Below, piece by piece: positions 42,617 through 50,674 of a stretch of DNA of 64,000 nt. Position numbers and translations under genes: made by a program. The notes below the pieces were generated by a model. It had not been told where the DNA came from and did no database searches. It was given only the letters and a program-made list of their open reading frames with translations. Every line of letters starts with the position of its first letter. The first letter of the stretch is position 1. This DNA comes from Sphingomonas sp. EC-HK361 (GTDB lineage: Bacteria; Pseudomonadota; Alphaproteobacteria; Sphingomonadales; Sphingomonadaceae): contig NZ_LR701493.1 of the NCBI RefSeq assembly GCF_902498785.1, positions 543,459 through 607,458 on the forward strand, read 5' to 3'.

Positions 42617-43986
42617 TGGCCCGCTTCACCTTCAAGCTGCCGGACATCGGCGAAGGCATTTCCGAGGCCGAGATCGTCGCATGGCATGTCGCGGTCGGCG
42701 ACCGCGTCGAGGAAGACCAGCAGATCGCCGACATGATGACCGACAAGGCGACCGTCGAGATGGAATCGCCGGTGTCGGGCACGGTGATCGAGCTGGCCGG
42801 CGAAGTCGGCGATCAGGTCGCGATCGGCGCGGCGCTGGTGGTGATCGAGACCGAGGGCGATGTGTCGGCGGAGGAAGCGCCGGCGTTGGGGCCGGTCGAG
42901 ACCGAACTGAGGGCGGTGCCTGCCAGCGAGGCGCAGGAAGAGGTCGCCGAGCAGTATGAAGCGGAGAATCCTGGGGTCGAGGACTTGGCGGAAACGTCCG
43001 CGTCGCAGCCCGCCCGTGCTCCCGCGCAGGCGGGAGCCCAGTGCCCGGAGCGCACCGCTGGCGACCCTGGGCTCCCGCCTGCGCGGGAGCACAATGCGGG
43101 TGAAGCGCGCGACCATTCAACCCACTCAGTGTTGGCCTCCCCCGCCGTCCGCGCCCGCGCGCAAGACCTCGGCGTCGACCTTGCGCAGGTAAAGGTGTCG
43201 GACGGCGACCGCATCCGCCACGCCGATCTCGACGCCTTCCTCCGCTATGGCACCGGCCAAGGCTACCACGCCCCCCACGCATCGCGCGCCCGCGAGGACG
43301 AGGCTGTCAAGGTCATCGGCATGCGCCGTCGCATCGCCGAGAACATGGCGGCATCGAAGCGCAATATCCCGCATTTCACCTATGTCGACGAGATCGACGT
43401 CACCGCGCTGGAGGCGATGCGCGCCGATCTCAACGCCAATCGCGGCGGCCGTCCCAAGCTCACCATGCTGCCGCTGCTGATCGTCGCGATCTGCCGCACG
43501 CTGCCCGAGTTCCCGATGCTCAACGCGCGCTACGACGACGAGGCGGGCGTGGTGACGCGTTCTGGTCGCGTCCATCTCGGGATGGCGACGCAGACCGATG
43601 CAGGGCTGACCGTGCCGGTCATCCGCGACGCGCAGGACAGGAACGTCTGGCAACTCGCGACCGAGATCACCCGGCTTGCGGAGGCCGCGCGCGCGAACAA
43701 GCTCGCCCCCAGCGAGATGGGCGGCGGCACGATCACCGTCACCTCGCTCGGCCCGCTCGGCGGCATCGCGACCACGCCGGTCATCAACCGTCCGGAGGTC
43801 GCGATCATCGGCCCGAACAAGATCGTCGAGCGGCCGGTTTTCGACGGAGACGACATCCGCCGCGCCAAATGCATGAACCTGTCGATCAGCTGCGACCACC
43901 GCGTCGTCGATGGCTGGGACGCGGCAAGCTATGTTCAGGCGCTCAAGCGCTTCCTCGAGACGCCGGTGCTGCTCTTCGCCGACTGA
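42616..43986 (+). CDS. bkdB: Branched-chain 2-oxoacid dehydrogenase E2 (acyltransferase) with inserted repeat
   Basis: A 456-residue E2 core subunit. The N-terminal lipoyl domain (1-77) carries lipoyl-Lys44 in MMTDKATVEM. A long Glu/Ala linker follows, then a peripheral-subunit-binding domain near 171-210 (SPAVRARAQDLGVDLAQV) and the catalytic domain with DHRVVDG (H428 in this region). Residues about 134-159 are encoded by a perfect 26-bp inverted repeat of the class A type (43016-43092), read in frame as APAQAGAQ and LPPAREHN. The linker is flexible, so the insertion is probably tolerated. No E3 gene is nearby. Start overlaps the E1-beta stop. Confidence 0.94.
   Translation: MARFTFKLPDIGEGISEAEIVAWHVAVGDRVEEDQQIADMMTDKATVEMESPVSGTVIELAGEVGDQVAIGAALVVIETEGDVSAEEAPALGPVETELRAVPASEAQEEVAEQYEAENPGVEDLAETSASQPARAPAQAGAQCPERTAGDPGLPPAREHNAGEARDHSTHSVLASPAVRARAQDLGVDLAQVKVSDGDRIRHADLDAFLRYGTGQGYHAPHASRAREDEAVKVIGMRRRIAENMAASKRNIPHFTYVDEIDVTALEAMRADLNANRGGRPKLTMLPLLIVAICRTLPEFPMLNARYDDEAGVVTRSGRVHLGMATQTDAGLTVPVIRDAQDRNVWQLATEITRLAEAARANKLAPSEMGGGTITVTSLGPLGGIATTPVINRPEVAIIGPNKIVERPVFDGDDIRRAKCMNLSISCDHRVVDGWDAASYVQALKRFLETPVLLFAD
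43016..43092. repeat. Class A palindromic repeat inside the E2 coding sequence
   Basis: Perfect 26-bp arms, starting GTGCTCCCGCGCAGGCGGGA and ending with TCCCGCCTGCGCGGGAGCAC, are separated by 25 bases. The 77-bp element lies inside the E2 reading frame without a stop and codes for linker residues about 134-159. Confidence 0.92.
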
Positions 43987-43989
43987 CGC

Positions 43990-44763
43990 TCAGCTGCGCG
44001 CTTTCTGGAGCGATCCGGCGATCCGCCGCGCCAGCGCGCGGGGGGTGAAGCGGATCGAACCCGCCATCGCCGCATTCATCGCGCCAGAGACCTTGACCGC
44101 GCGGTTGGCGGCGAGCGCCTTCAAGCCGTCGCGAACGACGGTGTCCGGGCCGCTCGCGAAGCGCTTGAACAGGTCGCTGTCGCCCATCCCGGCGACGTCG
44201 GCGAATTCGGTGCGGGTTGGTCCCGGGCACAGCGCGGAGACGTGGATGCCGTTGCCCTTCACCTCTTCGTGCAATGCTTCGGAGAAGCTTAGAACAAACG
44301 CCTTGGTCGCGTAATAGACGGCCATCCACGGTCCCGGCTGGAAAGCGGCGGTGGAGGCGACGTTGAGGATGCCGCCGCGTCCCGCCGCGATCATTGCCGG
44401 GAGGACGGCGTGGCTGAGCGCGACGAGCGCGCGGCAGTTGACGTCGATCTGGCCGAGCTGCGTCTCAAGCGGCATCTCGGCGAACGCGCCGCGCCCGCCG
44501 AAGCCGGCATTGTTGATGAGCGTGTCGATCGTCAGCCCCGCAGCCGTGATGTCGGCGATCAATCCGGCCGGCGCATCGGCCGCTGCAAGGTCTGCGGCGA
44601 AGACGTGGACCGTGACGCCGTGCCGATCCCGTAACTCTTGCGCGAGCGCTTCCAGTCGATCGGTGCGCCGCGCGGTCAGGAGCAGGTCGCACTTCTCGGC
44701 CGCGAGCGCCCGCGCGAAGCCCTCGCCAAGTCCTGCCGATGCGCCGGTGATGAGTGTCGCCAT
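43990..44763 (-). CDS. Short-chain dehydrogenase/reductase
   Basis: The 257-residue SDR has ITGASAGLGEGFARAL (NADP-type site followed by RRTD), NNAGFGGRGAF, NVASTAAFQPGPWMAVY with active Ser and YYATKAFVLSFSEAL with Tyr and Lys. It belongs to the classical SDR group (DltE/YqjQ-like). Substrate unknown. An AGGAG site is 9 bases before ATG 44763. It converges on the E2 gene with only 3 bases between stops. A class C repeat separates it from the thiolase upstream. Confidence 0.87.
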   Translation of the reverse strand: MATLITGASAGLGEGFARALAAEKCDLLLTARRTDRLEALAQELRDRHGVTVHVFAADLAAADAPAGLIADITAAGLTIDTLINNAGFGGRGAFAEMPLETQLGQIDVNCRALVALSHAVLPAMIAAGRGGILNVASTAAFQPGPWMAVYYATKAFVLSFSEALHEEVKGNGIHVSALCPGPTRTEFADVAGMGDSDLFKRFASGPDTVVRDGLKALAANRAVKVSGAMNAAMAGSIRFTPRALARRIAGSLQKARS

Positions 44764-44780
44764 GATGTGCCTACTCCTGT

Positions 44781-44849
44781 TTCTCGACTTCGCTCGAAAC
44801 GAACGGGGAATTGCGCACCACATCCGTTCGCTTCGAGCGAAGTCGAGAA
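44781..44849. repeat. Class C palindromic repeat
   Basis: 26-bp arms with one mismatch start TTCTCGACTTCGCTCGAAAC and end CTTCGAGCGAAGTCGAGAA, separated by 17 bases. It lies between the thiolase and SDR genes on one strand. Confidence 0.88.
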
Positions 44850-44863
44850 GCCTTTGGAAACGC

Positions 44864-46060
44864 TCAAGCCAACTCGAACAGCCCCGCTGCGCCCATGCCG
44901 CCGGCGGTGCACATCGATACCACGACATAGCGCACCCCGCGCTTGCGTCCCTCGATCAGCGCATGGCCGACCAGCCGGCTGCCGGTCATCCCGAACGGGT
45001 GCCCGACCGCGATCGCGCCGCCGTTGACGTTATATTTCTCCGGATCGATGCCGAGGTGATCGCGGCAATAGAGGCACTGCGACGCGAATGCCTCGTTCAA
45101 CTCCCACAGCCCGATATCGGCGACCGACAGCCCGGCGCGGTCGAGGAGCTTCGGGATCGCGAAGACCGGGCCGATCCCCATCTCGTCCGGCTCGCACCCT
45201 GCCGCCTGGAAACCGCGATAGATGCCCAGGATATCCTTGCCCTCCGCCACGGCAGTCGCGCGGTCCATGACGATCTGCGCGGCGGCGCCGTCGGAAAGCT
45301 GCGAGGCGTTGCCGGCGGTGATGTTGCTGCCGGCGCCGGTGAAGTCGCCGCCGGGCCACACCGTCTTCAGCCCGGCAAGCGCTTCGGCGGTCGTGCCGGC
45401 GCGGATGCCCTCGTCCTGCGCGATCGTCACGGTTTCGCTGCCGGTGCGGTTGCCGTCCCTGTCGAAGATCGCCTTGTCGACGGTGATCGGCACGATCTCT
45501 TCGGAAAAGGCGCCGTTCGCCACGCCGGCGGCGGCGCGCTGCTGGCTCGCCGCGGCATAGGCGTCCTGCGCCGCGCGGCTGATGCCATAGCGCTCGGCGA
45601 CGATCTCGGCCGTCTCGATCATCGGGATGTAGGCGGCGGGCACATTCGCGGTGACGCTTTGGTTGACGTAGCGCGGCGCGTCCTTCGTGACGGTGAAGCT
45701 GATCGACTCCATCCCGCCGGCGAGCCCCACATCGATATCGCCCGCGATGATCGAGCGTGCGGCGAGCGCGACCGCGGTCAGCCCGGAGCCGCATTTCCGG
45801 TCGAGCGTGAAGGCCGGCACCGAATGCGGCAGCGCGCCCGCGAAGATCGCCATGCGCCCGGCATTGCCGCCTTGCGTCCCCCACTGGTTGCCGACGCCCC
45901 AGAACACGTCGTCGATGCGTGCCGGATCGATCCCCGCGCGTTCCACCGCGGCGTTCATCACATGACCGGCCAGCACCGGCGCCTCGGTCGCGTTGAACGC
46001 GCCGCGATACGCCTTGCCGATCGCGGTGCGGGCGGTGGAAATGATTGCGGCTTCACGCAT
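44864..46060 (-). CDS. Acetyl-CoA acyltransferase (thiolase), second copy
   Basis: A 398-residue thiolase with DRKCGSGLTA (nucleophile C90), VNGGAIAVGHPFGMTGSR with catalytic His, and SMCTAGGMGAAGLF with the second Cys. It differs clearly from the thiolase at 25590 and is probably a 3-ketoacyl-CoA thiolase of different chain preference. The start is ATG 46060. It is 66 bases downstream of the nucleotidyltransferase gene on the same strand, so it may be at the end of the inositol unit's transcript or separate. Confidence 0.92.
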   Translation of the reverse strand: MREAAIISTARTAIGKAYRGAFNATEAPVLAGHVMNAAVERAGIDPARIDDVFWGVGNQWGTQGGNAGRMAIFAGALPHSVPAFTLDRKCGSGLTAVALAARSIIAGDIDVGLAGGMESISFTVTKDAPRYVNQSVTANVPAAYIPMIETAEIVAERYGISRAAQDAYAAASQQRAAAGVANGAFSEEIVPITVDKAIFDRDGNRTGSETVTIAQDEGIRAGTTAEALAGLKTVWPGGDFTGAGSNITAGNASQLSDGAAAQIVMDRATAVAEGKDILGIYRGFQAAGCEPDEMGIGPVFAIPKLLDRAGLSVADIGLWELNEAFASQCLYCRDHLGIDPEKYNVNGGAIAVGHPFGMTGSRLVGHALIEGRKRGVRYVVVSMCTAGGMGAAGLFELA

Positions 46061-46126
46061 CGACGGGCCTTTCGAGGATCGGGTATGGCTCCGTCGATAC
46101 GCGCTGGCCCCGCGGCGTGCAATCGT

Positions 46127-46819
46127 TCAGCCGAGCGCGGCCTCGGCCTGGGCGAGCGCCCTGGGGTCATCGACGTCGAGCCACCAGGCATCGCCGATAT
46201 CGACGGTGCGCGCGCCGCCAAGGCTTGCCAGCGCTTCGACGCCGGCCGAGATCGAGCCGGGGCCCCCAGCGGCGATCGAAGCGCGCAGCGCGTCATGAAA
46301 ACGGCCATCGACCTTGAACACGCCGCAGTCGAACGCGTCGTAATCGGGCAGATGCTTGCCGATCGCGACGATCGCGCCCGCACGCGTCCGGACCCGCGTG
46401 ACGTCGTCCATGTCGACCAGCGGATTGTCGAGGCGGCGGTCGATCGCGAGCGTCAGCGGTGCATCGGGCGCGGCGATGGCGGCCGCGACGATCGCCGGAT
46501 CGAAGAGATGATCCGCCATCATCAAGAGGTGCGGGTCTGAACCGATCGCGTCGGCGCCGGTCAGCACCGAATGGCCGTTGGCGAGGCTCCAGTCGGGTGT
46601 CGCGACGCAGCGGATCGCGGGATCGAACGCGTGGAGGAACGCCTCCAGCCGCGCGCCTTCATGCCCCGTCACCACCACGAAGCCGGTCGCACCCCCGGCG
46701 CGCGCGGCGTTTATCACGCGCGCGATGAGCGGCGTGCCGGCGACATCGGTGAGCGGCTTGGAGGGCGACACCGATCGCAGCCGGCTGCCATAGCCGGCTG
46801 CGACGATCAGGGCCTGCAT
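46127..46819 (-). CDS. Sugar-phosphate-type nucleotidyltransferase, candidate inositol-1-phosphate cytidylyltransferase
   Basis: The 230-residue protein has the GT-A nucleotidyltransferase start IVAAGYGSRLRSVSPSKPL (G-x-G-x-R, then Lys), TGHEGARLEAFL, LMMADHLFD with metal Asp, and ends with DVDDPRALAQAEAALG. It matches the MobA/GlmU-like fold of cytidylyltransferases such as IPCT or phosphocholine cytidylyltransferase. It lies 16 bases after the inositol-3-phosphate synthase gene, so inositol-1-phosphate is the likely substrate and CDP-inositol the likely product. This assignment is by context; the substrate is not shown by the sequence. Confidence 0.8.
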   Translation of the reverse strand: MQALIVAAGYGSRLRSVSPSKPLTDVAGTPLIARVINAARAGGATGFVVVTGHEGARLEAFLHAFDPAIRCVATPDWSLANGHSVLTGADAIGSDPHLLMMADHLFDPAIVAAAIAAPDAPLTLAIDRRLDNPLVDMDDVTRVRTRAGAIVAIGKHLPDYDAFDCGVFKVDGRFHDALRASIAAGGPGSISAGVEALASLGGARTVDIGDAWWLDVDDPRALAQAEAALG

Positions 46820-46835
46820 TTCCGGTTTCTAGGCC

Positions 46836-47939
46836 TTATTCGGCGGCGAGTCGCGCGTCGGCGTGGATGAAGTCGTCGGTCAGCTTCGCGGCGACGTCAT
46901 CGGTGAACTGCTGCGGCGGATGCTTGCAGAAGAAGGCGGACGGCCCCTCGAGGGCGCCCGCGACGCCGCGGTCGAGCGCGACCTTCACGCAGCGGATCGC
47001 ATCGACGACGACGGCTGCCGAGTTCGGCGAGTCCTCGACCGAGAGGCGAAGCTCGAGGTTCATCGGCACGTCGCCGAACAGATTGCCCTCCAGCCGCAGG
47101 AAGCACAGCTTGTTGTCGTGGAGCCACGGGATGTAGTCCGACGGGCCGACATGGATGTTCTCGTCGGCGAGCCGCTCGGCGATCACCGCCTGGACGGCCT
47201 CGGTCTTCGATTCCTTCTTGCTCGCCAGGCGCTGGCGATCGAGCATGTTCATGAAGTCGGTATTGCCGCCGGTGTTCAGCTGATAGGTGTGATCGATCGT
47301 CACGCCGCGCTGGCCGAAGAGGTTCGACAGCACGCGGTGGACGATCGTCGCGCCGACCTGCGCCTTCACGTCGTCGCCGATGATCGGCAGGTTCGCGTCG
47401 GCAAACTTCTTTTCCCATTCCGGGCGGCTGGCGATGAACACCGGCATGCAGTTGACGACGCCGACGCCCGCCTCGAGCGCGCATTCCATGTAGAATTCGG
47501 TCGCGTCCTGGCTGCCGACGGGGAGGAAGTTGACGAGGATCTCCGCGCCCGAATCCTTGATCGCGGCGACGATCTCGGCCCTGGACGCGTCGCGCGTCTC
47601 GTCGATCTCGAAGCCGCGGTCGTTGGCGGCGGTCAGCATGTGCGGGGCCACGCCGTCCAGCTTGGCGCCCATCTTCACGATCGTGCCGGTCTTGGGCACA
47701 TCGGCGTGGAACACCTTTGTGCAGTTGGGCTTCGCGAAGATCGCCTCGCCCAGATCCATTCCGACCTTGCGCGAATCGACGTCGAACGCGGCGACGAATT
47801 CCAGGTCGGCAACCTTGTAACCGCCGATATCCTCATGGATAAGGCCGCTTGCGGTGTTACTGCCGGTATAGTGATACTTGCCCTGAACGAGGCTCGACGC
47901 GCAGTTGCCGACGCCGATGATTGCGACCTTGATCGTCAT
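46836..47939 (-). CDS. Inositol-3-phosphate synthase (MIPS)
   Basis: A 367-residue NAD-dependent isomerase that turns glucose-6-phosphate into inositol-3-phosphate. It has the NAD site VAIIGVGNCASSLVQG, SNTASGLIHEDIGGYKV, NFLPVGSQDATEFYMECAL, DDVKAQVGATIVHRVL and NTGGNTDFMNMLDR, all typical of the short (actinobacterial/archaeal) MIPS. ATG 47939 has a GGGATATTACGGGA region upstream. It leads a two-gene unit with the nucleotidyltransferase. It diverges from the CDP-alcohol phosphotransferase gene over 153 bases that hold a dyad (48010-48041). Confidence 0.95.
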   Translation of the reverse strand: MTIKVAIIGVGNCASSLVQGKYHYTGSNTASGLIHEDIGGYKVADLEFVAAFDVDSRKVGMDLGEAIFAKPNCTKVFHADVPKTGTIVKMGAKLDGVAPHMLTAANDRGFEIDETRDASRAEIVAAIKDSGAEILVNFLPVGSQDATEFYMECALEAGVGVVNCMPVFIASRPEWEKKFADANLPIIGDDVKAQVGATIVHRVLSNLFGQRGVTIDHTYQLNTGGNTDFMNMLDRQRLASKKESKTEAVQAVIAERLADENIHVGPSDYIPWLHDNKLCFLRLEGNLFGDVPMNLELRLSVEDSPNSAAVVVDAIRCVKVALDRGVAGALEGPSAFFCKHPPQQFTDDVAAKLTDDFIHADARLAAE

Positions 47940-48009
47940 TCCCGTAATATCCCTGATGCGGAGCCGATAGCAGCCGCGATGACACCATGATGACGGACAG
48001 GTGACAGAA

Positions 48010-48041
48010 GTGCTACCCGTGTCAAGCGACACGACGGGCAC
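48010..48041. promoter_or_regulatory. Dyad in MIPS/CDP-alcohol transferase divergent region
   Basis: Inner arms CGTGTC and GACACG (48018-48033) and exactly mirrored outer arms GTGC and GCAC (48010-48013, 48038-48041) share a centre. It is placed midway between two divergent starts, suggesting an operator for both. Confidence 0.4.
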
Positions 48042-48092
48042 AGCCGCGAAAAGCTGCTGTTCCGGTATAGGGTTGAGGGGACACGGGGCATA

Positions 48093-48971
48093 ATGGCGAC
48101 AGTTTTTCGCGACGAGACGTTGAAGACGGGCAAGCCCCGCGAATTGCAGGACCCGCTCAACCGCTATCTCTACCACCCGCTCGCGCGGCGGCTGGCGCGC
48201 GCGCTGGTGCCGACCGGGATCAGCCCGAACATGGTGTCGATCGCAGGGGCGATCGTGGTCGTGCTGGCGGCGATCCTCTACACCACCGCGCCGTTCGCTG
48301 GCGCGGTCCTTCTCGCCTACGCGCTGCATCTGTCGTGGCACGTCATCGACGGCGCCGACGGGGACCTCGCGCGGTTGACCGGCAAGGCATCGCCCAATGG
48401 CGAGATGATCGACGGGATGTGCGATTATTTCGGGCATGCCGCGCTCTACATCCTGTTCGGCATGCTGCTGGATGACCAGATCGGCGGTGCGGCCTGGCTG
48501 CTCGTCGTCGGCGCAGGGATCAGCCGCGCGGTGCAATCGGTGTTCGCGGAGAGCCAGCGGCGCACCTATCTTTGGTGGGCATATGGCGTGCCGTGGATCG
48601 CGAAGGCGCCGCCCACCGGCGACGGCATCGGCCAGCGGCTGACGCGCCTCTATGTCGGTGCAGCGCGGGCGATGGGCGGCGCGACGGAAACGGTGAATGC
48701 GGTTGTCGCGGCGGCGGAACCCGATCTGGTCGAGCGCAAGCGAATCGCGCTGCTCGCGCGCGAGACGTGCCGCGCGACGTTGCCGGTGCAGACCGCGCTG
48801 GGGGCGAACCCGCGGACGGTCCTGCTGGGGCTGTGCGTGCTTGGCGGGCACCCCGCGTGGTTCTTCGCGATCGAGTTGCTGCCGCTCAACGCGCTGCTCG
48901 CCTTCGCGGTCGCACAGCAGGCGCGGTGCTGTCGCAGGCTGTTGACCCTCATCGCGGGCGGGCGGGGCTGA
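48093..48971 (+). CDS. CDP-alcohol phosphatidyltransferase-family protein
   Basis: The 292-residue membrane enzyme has a full CDP-alcohol motif: D89-G90-x2-A93-R94-x8-G103-x3-D107-x3-D111. The Asp residues bind two metal ions. About six helices follow. It would transfer a phosphoalcohol from or to a CDP-activated compound. Next to MIPS and the nucleotidyltransferase, the natural guess is transfer of phosphoinositol to a lipid or to a second inositol phosphate. The C-terminal 100 residues differ from the phosphatidylinositol-phosphate synthases I know. It ends just before a strong terminator of rpoZ. Confidence 0.87.
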   Translation: MATVFRDETLKTGKPRELQDPLNRYLYHPLARRLARALVPTGISPNMVSIAGAIVVVLAAILYTTAPFAGAVLLAYALHLSWHVIDGADGDLARLTGKASPNGEMIDGMCDYFGHAALYILFGMLLDDQIGGAAWLLVVGAGISRAVQSVFAESQRRTYLWWAYGVPWIAKAPPTGDGIGQRLTRLYVGAARAMGGATETVNAVVAAAEPDLVERKRIALLARETCRATLPVQTALGANPRTVLLGLCVLGGHPAWFFAIELLPLNALLAFAVAQQARCCRRLLTLIAGGRG

Positions 48972-49005
48972 AACAAAAAGGGCCGCAACGTCGCGGTTGC
49001 AGCCC
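48972..49005 (-). terminator. Rho-independent terminator of rpoZ
   Basis: On the minus strand, arms GGGCTGCAAC and GTTGCGGCCC enclose a 6-base loop and are followed by TTTTTGTTT. It begins 25 bases after the rpoZ stop and touches the CDP-alcohol transferase stop on the other strand; it may stop that transcript too. Confidence 0.85.
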
Positions 49006-49029
49006 CTTCTTCAAGCCGTAGGTCTCGGA

Positions 49030-49374
49030 TCAGCCGTCGTAGTCGGCGCCCAGATTCTGGTTGCGCGGCGGGGCCGCTGCGGTGAGCCGAAGCGCCTCAG
49101 CCGACGCGGCCAGGCTGCCGACCTCATCGACCTCGTCATCATCGTCGATCTGCACCCGCTGCAGGCTGCCGACCGCAGACTCGCGCAGATCCTTCGGACG
49201 CACGGTTTCCTCGGCGATCTCGCGCAGCGCGACGACCGGATTCTTGTCGCGGTCGCGGTCGATGGTGAGATCGGCGCCGCCCGAAATCTGGCGCGCGCGC
49301 TGGGCTGCGAACAGCACCAGATCGAAACGGTTGGAAACCTTGTCGACGCAATCCTCGACAGTGACGCGCGCCAT
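49030..49374 (-). CDS. rpoZ: RNA polymerase omega subunit
   Basis: The 114-residue subunit stabilises and helps assemble RNA polymerase. [20 protein letters not shown] and [38 protein letters not shown] are the full omega signature. The acidic and Ala-rich C-terminal tail (residues 75-114) is longer than in E. coli, as usual in alphaproteobacteria. It stands alone on its strand, with a strong terminator directly downstream. Confidence 0.96.
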   Translation of the reverse strand: MARVTVEDCVDKVSNRFDLVLFAAQRARQISGGADLTIDRDRDKNPVVALREIAEETVRPKDLRESAVGSLQRVQIDDDDEVDEVGSLAASAEALRLTAAAPPRNQNLGADYDG

Positions 49375-49497
49375 GGACGCTTTCCTTCGCTAGTCTGACG
49401 ATGGGTGAAAGCGAAGCCTCTAAGGCCGCGAGCGCCGCAGAGTCAAGGAAAACGCCGCGCTTGCGCGCGCGCGCGCAACGCTTCAGTTGGGTCGGCG

Positions 49498-50670
49498 ATG
49501 GACGAGGAGGCGCCCCCCGCGATCGTGGACGGCAACCGGCTGACGCTGCTGGAGGGCGGGACGGAACGGTTCGACACGCTCATCGCGCTCATCGACGCAG
49601 CGGAGCGGTCGCTAAGACTGCTCTACTACATCTACACTGACGACGAATCGGGCAAGCGCGTAAACACGGCTTTGATCGCAGCGGCGAGCCGCGGAGTGCG
49701 CGTCAACCTGATCGTCGACGGCTTCGGCTGCGCGGCGCCCGCCGAATTCTTCGAGCCGCTGAAAGCGGCGGGGATCACGGTCTGCCGGTTTCTTCCCCGC
49801 TACGGGCGCCGCTTCCTGCTGCGCAACCACCAGAAACTGGCGTTGGCCGATGACGCGCGGATCATCATCGGCGGCTTCAACATCGAGGATGACTATTTCG
49901 GTTCGGACGGCGCCGACAGCTGGCGCGACCTCGGGCTGCTTCTAGAAGGGCCGGCGGCGCGGCACATGGCGGGCTATTTCGACGCGCTGGAGAGGTGGGT
50001 GCGCACCCCGGGCGGCAAGATGCGCCACCTCAATCGCGCGCTGGCGCAGTGGAGCCAGCAGGAGGGCAGGCTGCGCTGGCTGATCGGCGGCCCGACGCGG
50101 CGGCTGTCGCCCTGGGCGCGTGCGGTGCGCGACGACATGCAAAGCGGCGAACGGATCGCGATCATCGCGGGCTATTTCACCCCGAGCCCGACGATGCTGC
50201 GCAGGCTGGACCGCGCGGGGCGGAACGGCCGCGACGTGCGGATCGTCACCGCGGCCAAATCCGACAATGATGCGACGATCGCAGCGGCACGCTTCACCTA
50301 TCGCGGCCTGTTGAAGAAGGGGGTGCGGATCTTCGAATACCGGCCGCGCAAGCTCCACACGAAACTCTATCTCGTCGATGATGTCGTCCATATCGGCTCG
50401 GCGAATTTCGACATGCGCAGCCTGTTCATCAATCTGGAGATGATGCTGCGGATCGAGGATGCGGGCTTCGCGGCGAGCGTGCGGCGCTATATCGACGGCG
50501 AGATCGCGCGATCGGTGGAGATCACGCCCGAACGCTACCGGGCGGCGACGGGCATCTTTCAGCGCATCCGCCAGTTCGGCGCCTATCTGATGATCGCGGT
50601 CGTCGATCCGGGGCTCTCGCGCGGACTGAATTTCGGGATCGACGATATCGAGCCTGGCGACGCGGGCTGA
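49498..50670 (+). CDS. Phospholipase D-family protein, cardiolipin synthase-like
   Basis: The 390-residue PLD-superfamily enzyme has two HKD motifs: NHQKLALADD with H111 and K113, and LHTKLYLVDD with H287 and K289, each followed by the Gly-Gly-Phe-Asn or Ser-Ala-Asn-Phe-Asp segment. No N-terminal membrane helices are seen, so it is more like the soluble ClsB/ClsC type. It could make cardiolipin or exchange other headgroups. I took ATG 49498 (MDEEAPPAI) because the earlier part is low-complexity Arg/Ala. A phospholipid-methyltransferase-like gene is 4 bases downstream, convergent. Confidence 0.85.
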   Translation: MDEEAPPAIVDGNRLTLLEGGTERFDTLIALIDAAERSLRLLYYIYTDDESGKRVNTALIAAASRGVRVNLIVDGFGCAAPAEFFEPLKAAGITVCRFLPRYGRRFLLRNHQKLALADDARIIIGGFNIEDDYFGSDGADSWRDLGLLLEGPAARHMAGYFDALERWVRTPGGKMRHLNRALAQWSQQEGRLRWLIGGPTRRLSPWARAVRDDMQSGERIAIIAGYFTPSPTMLRRLDRAGRNGRDVRIVTAAKSDNDATIAAARFTYRGLLKKGVRIFEYRPRKLHTKLYLVDDVVHIGSANFDMRSLFINLEMMLRIEDAGFAASVRRYIDGEIARSVEITPERYRAATGIFQRIRQFGAYLMIAVVDPGLSRGLNFGIDDIEPGDAG

Positions 50671-50674
50671 GCGC

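Noticed and set aside
46836-48851. A longer MIPS frame reaching through the CDP-alcohol gene
   Set aside because: The part upstream of 47939 is antisense to the CDP-alcohol motif gene and lacks similarity to MIPS. MIPS begins normally at MTIKVAIIGVGN.
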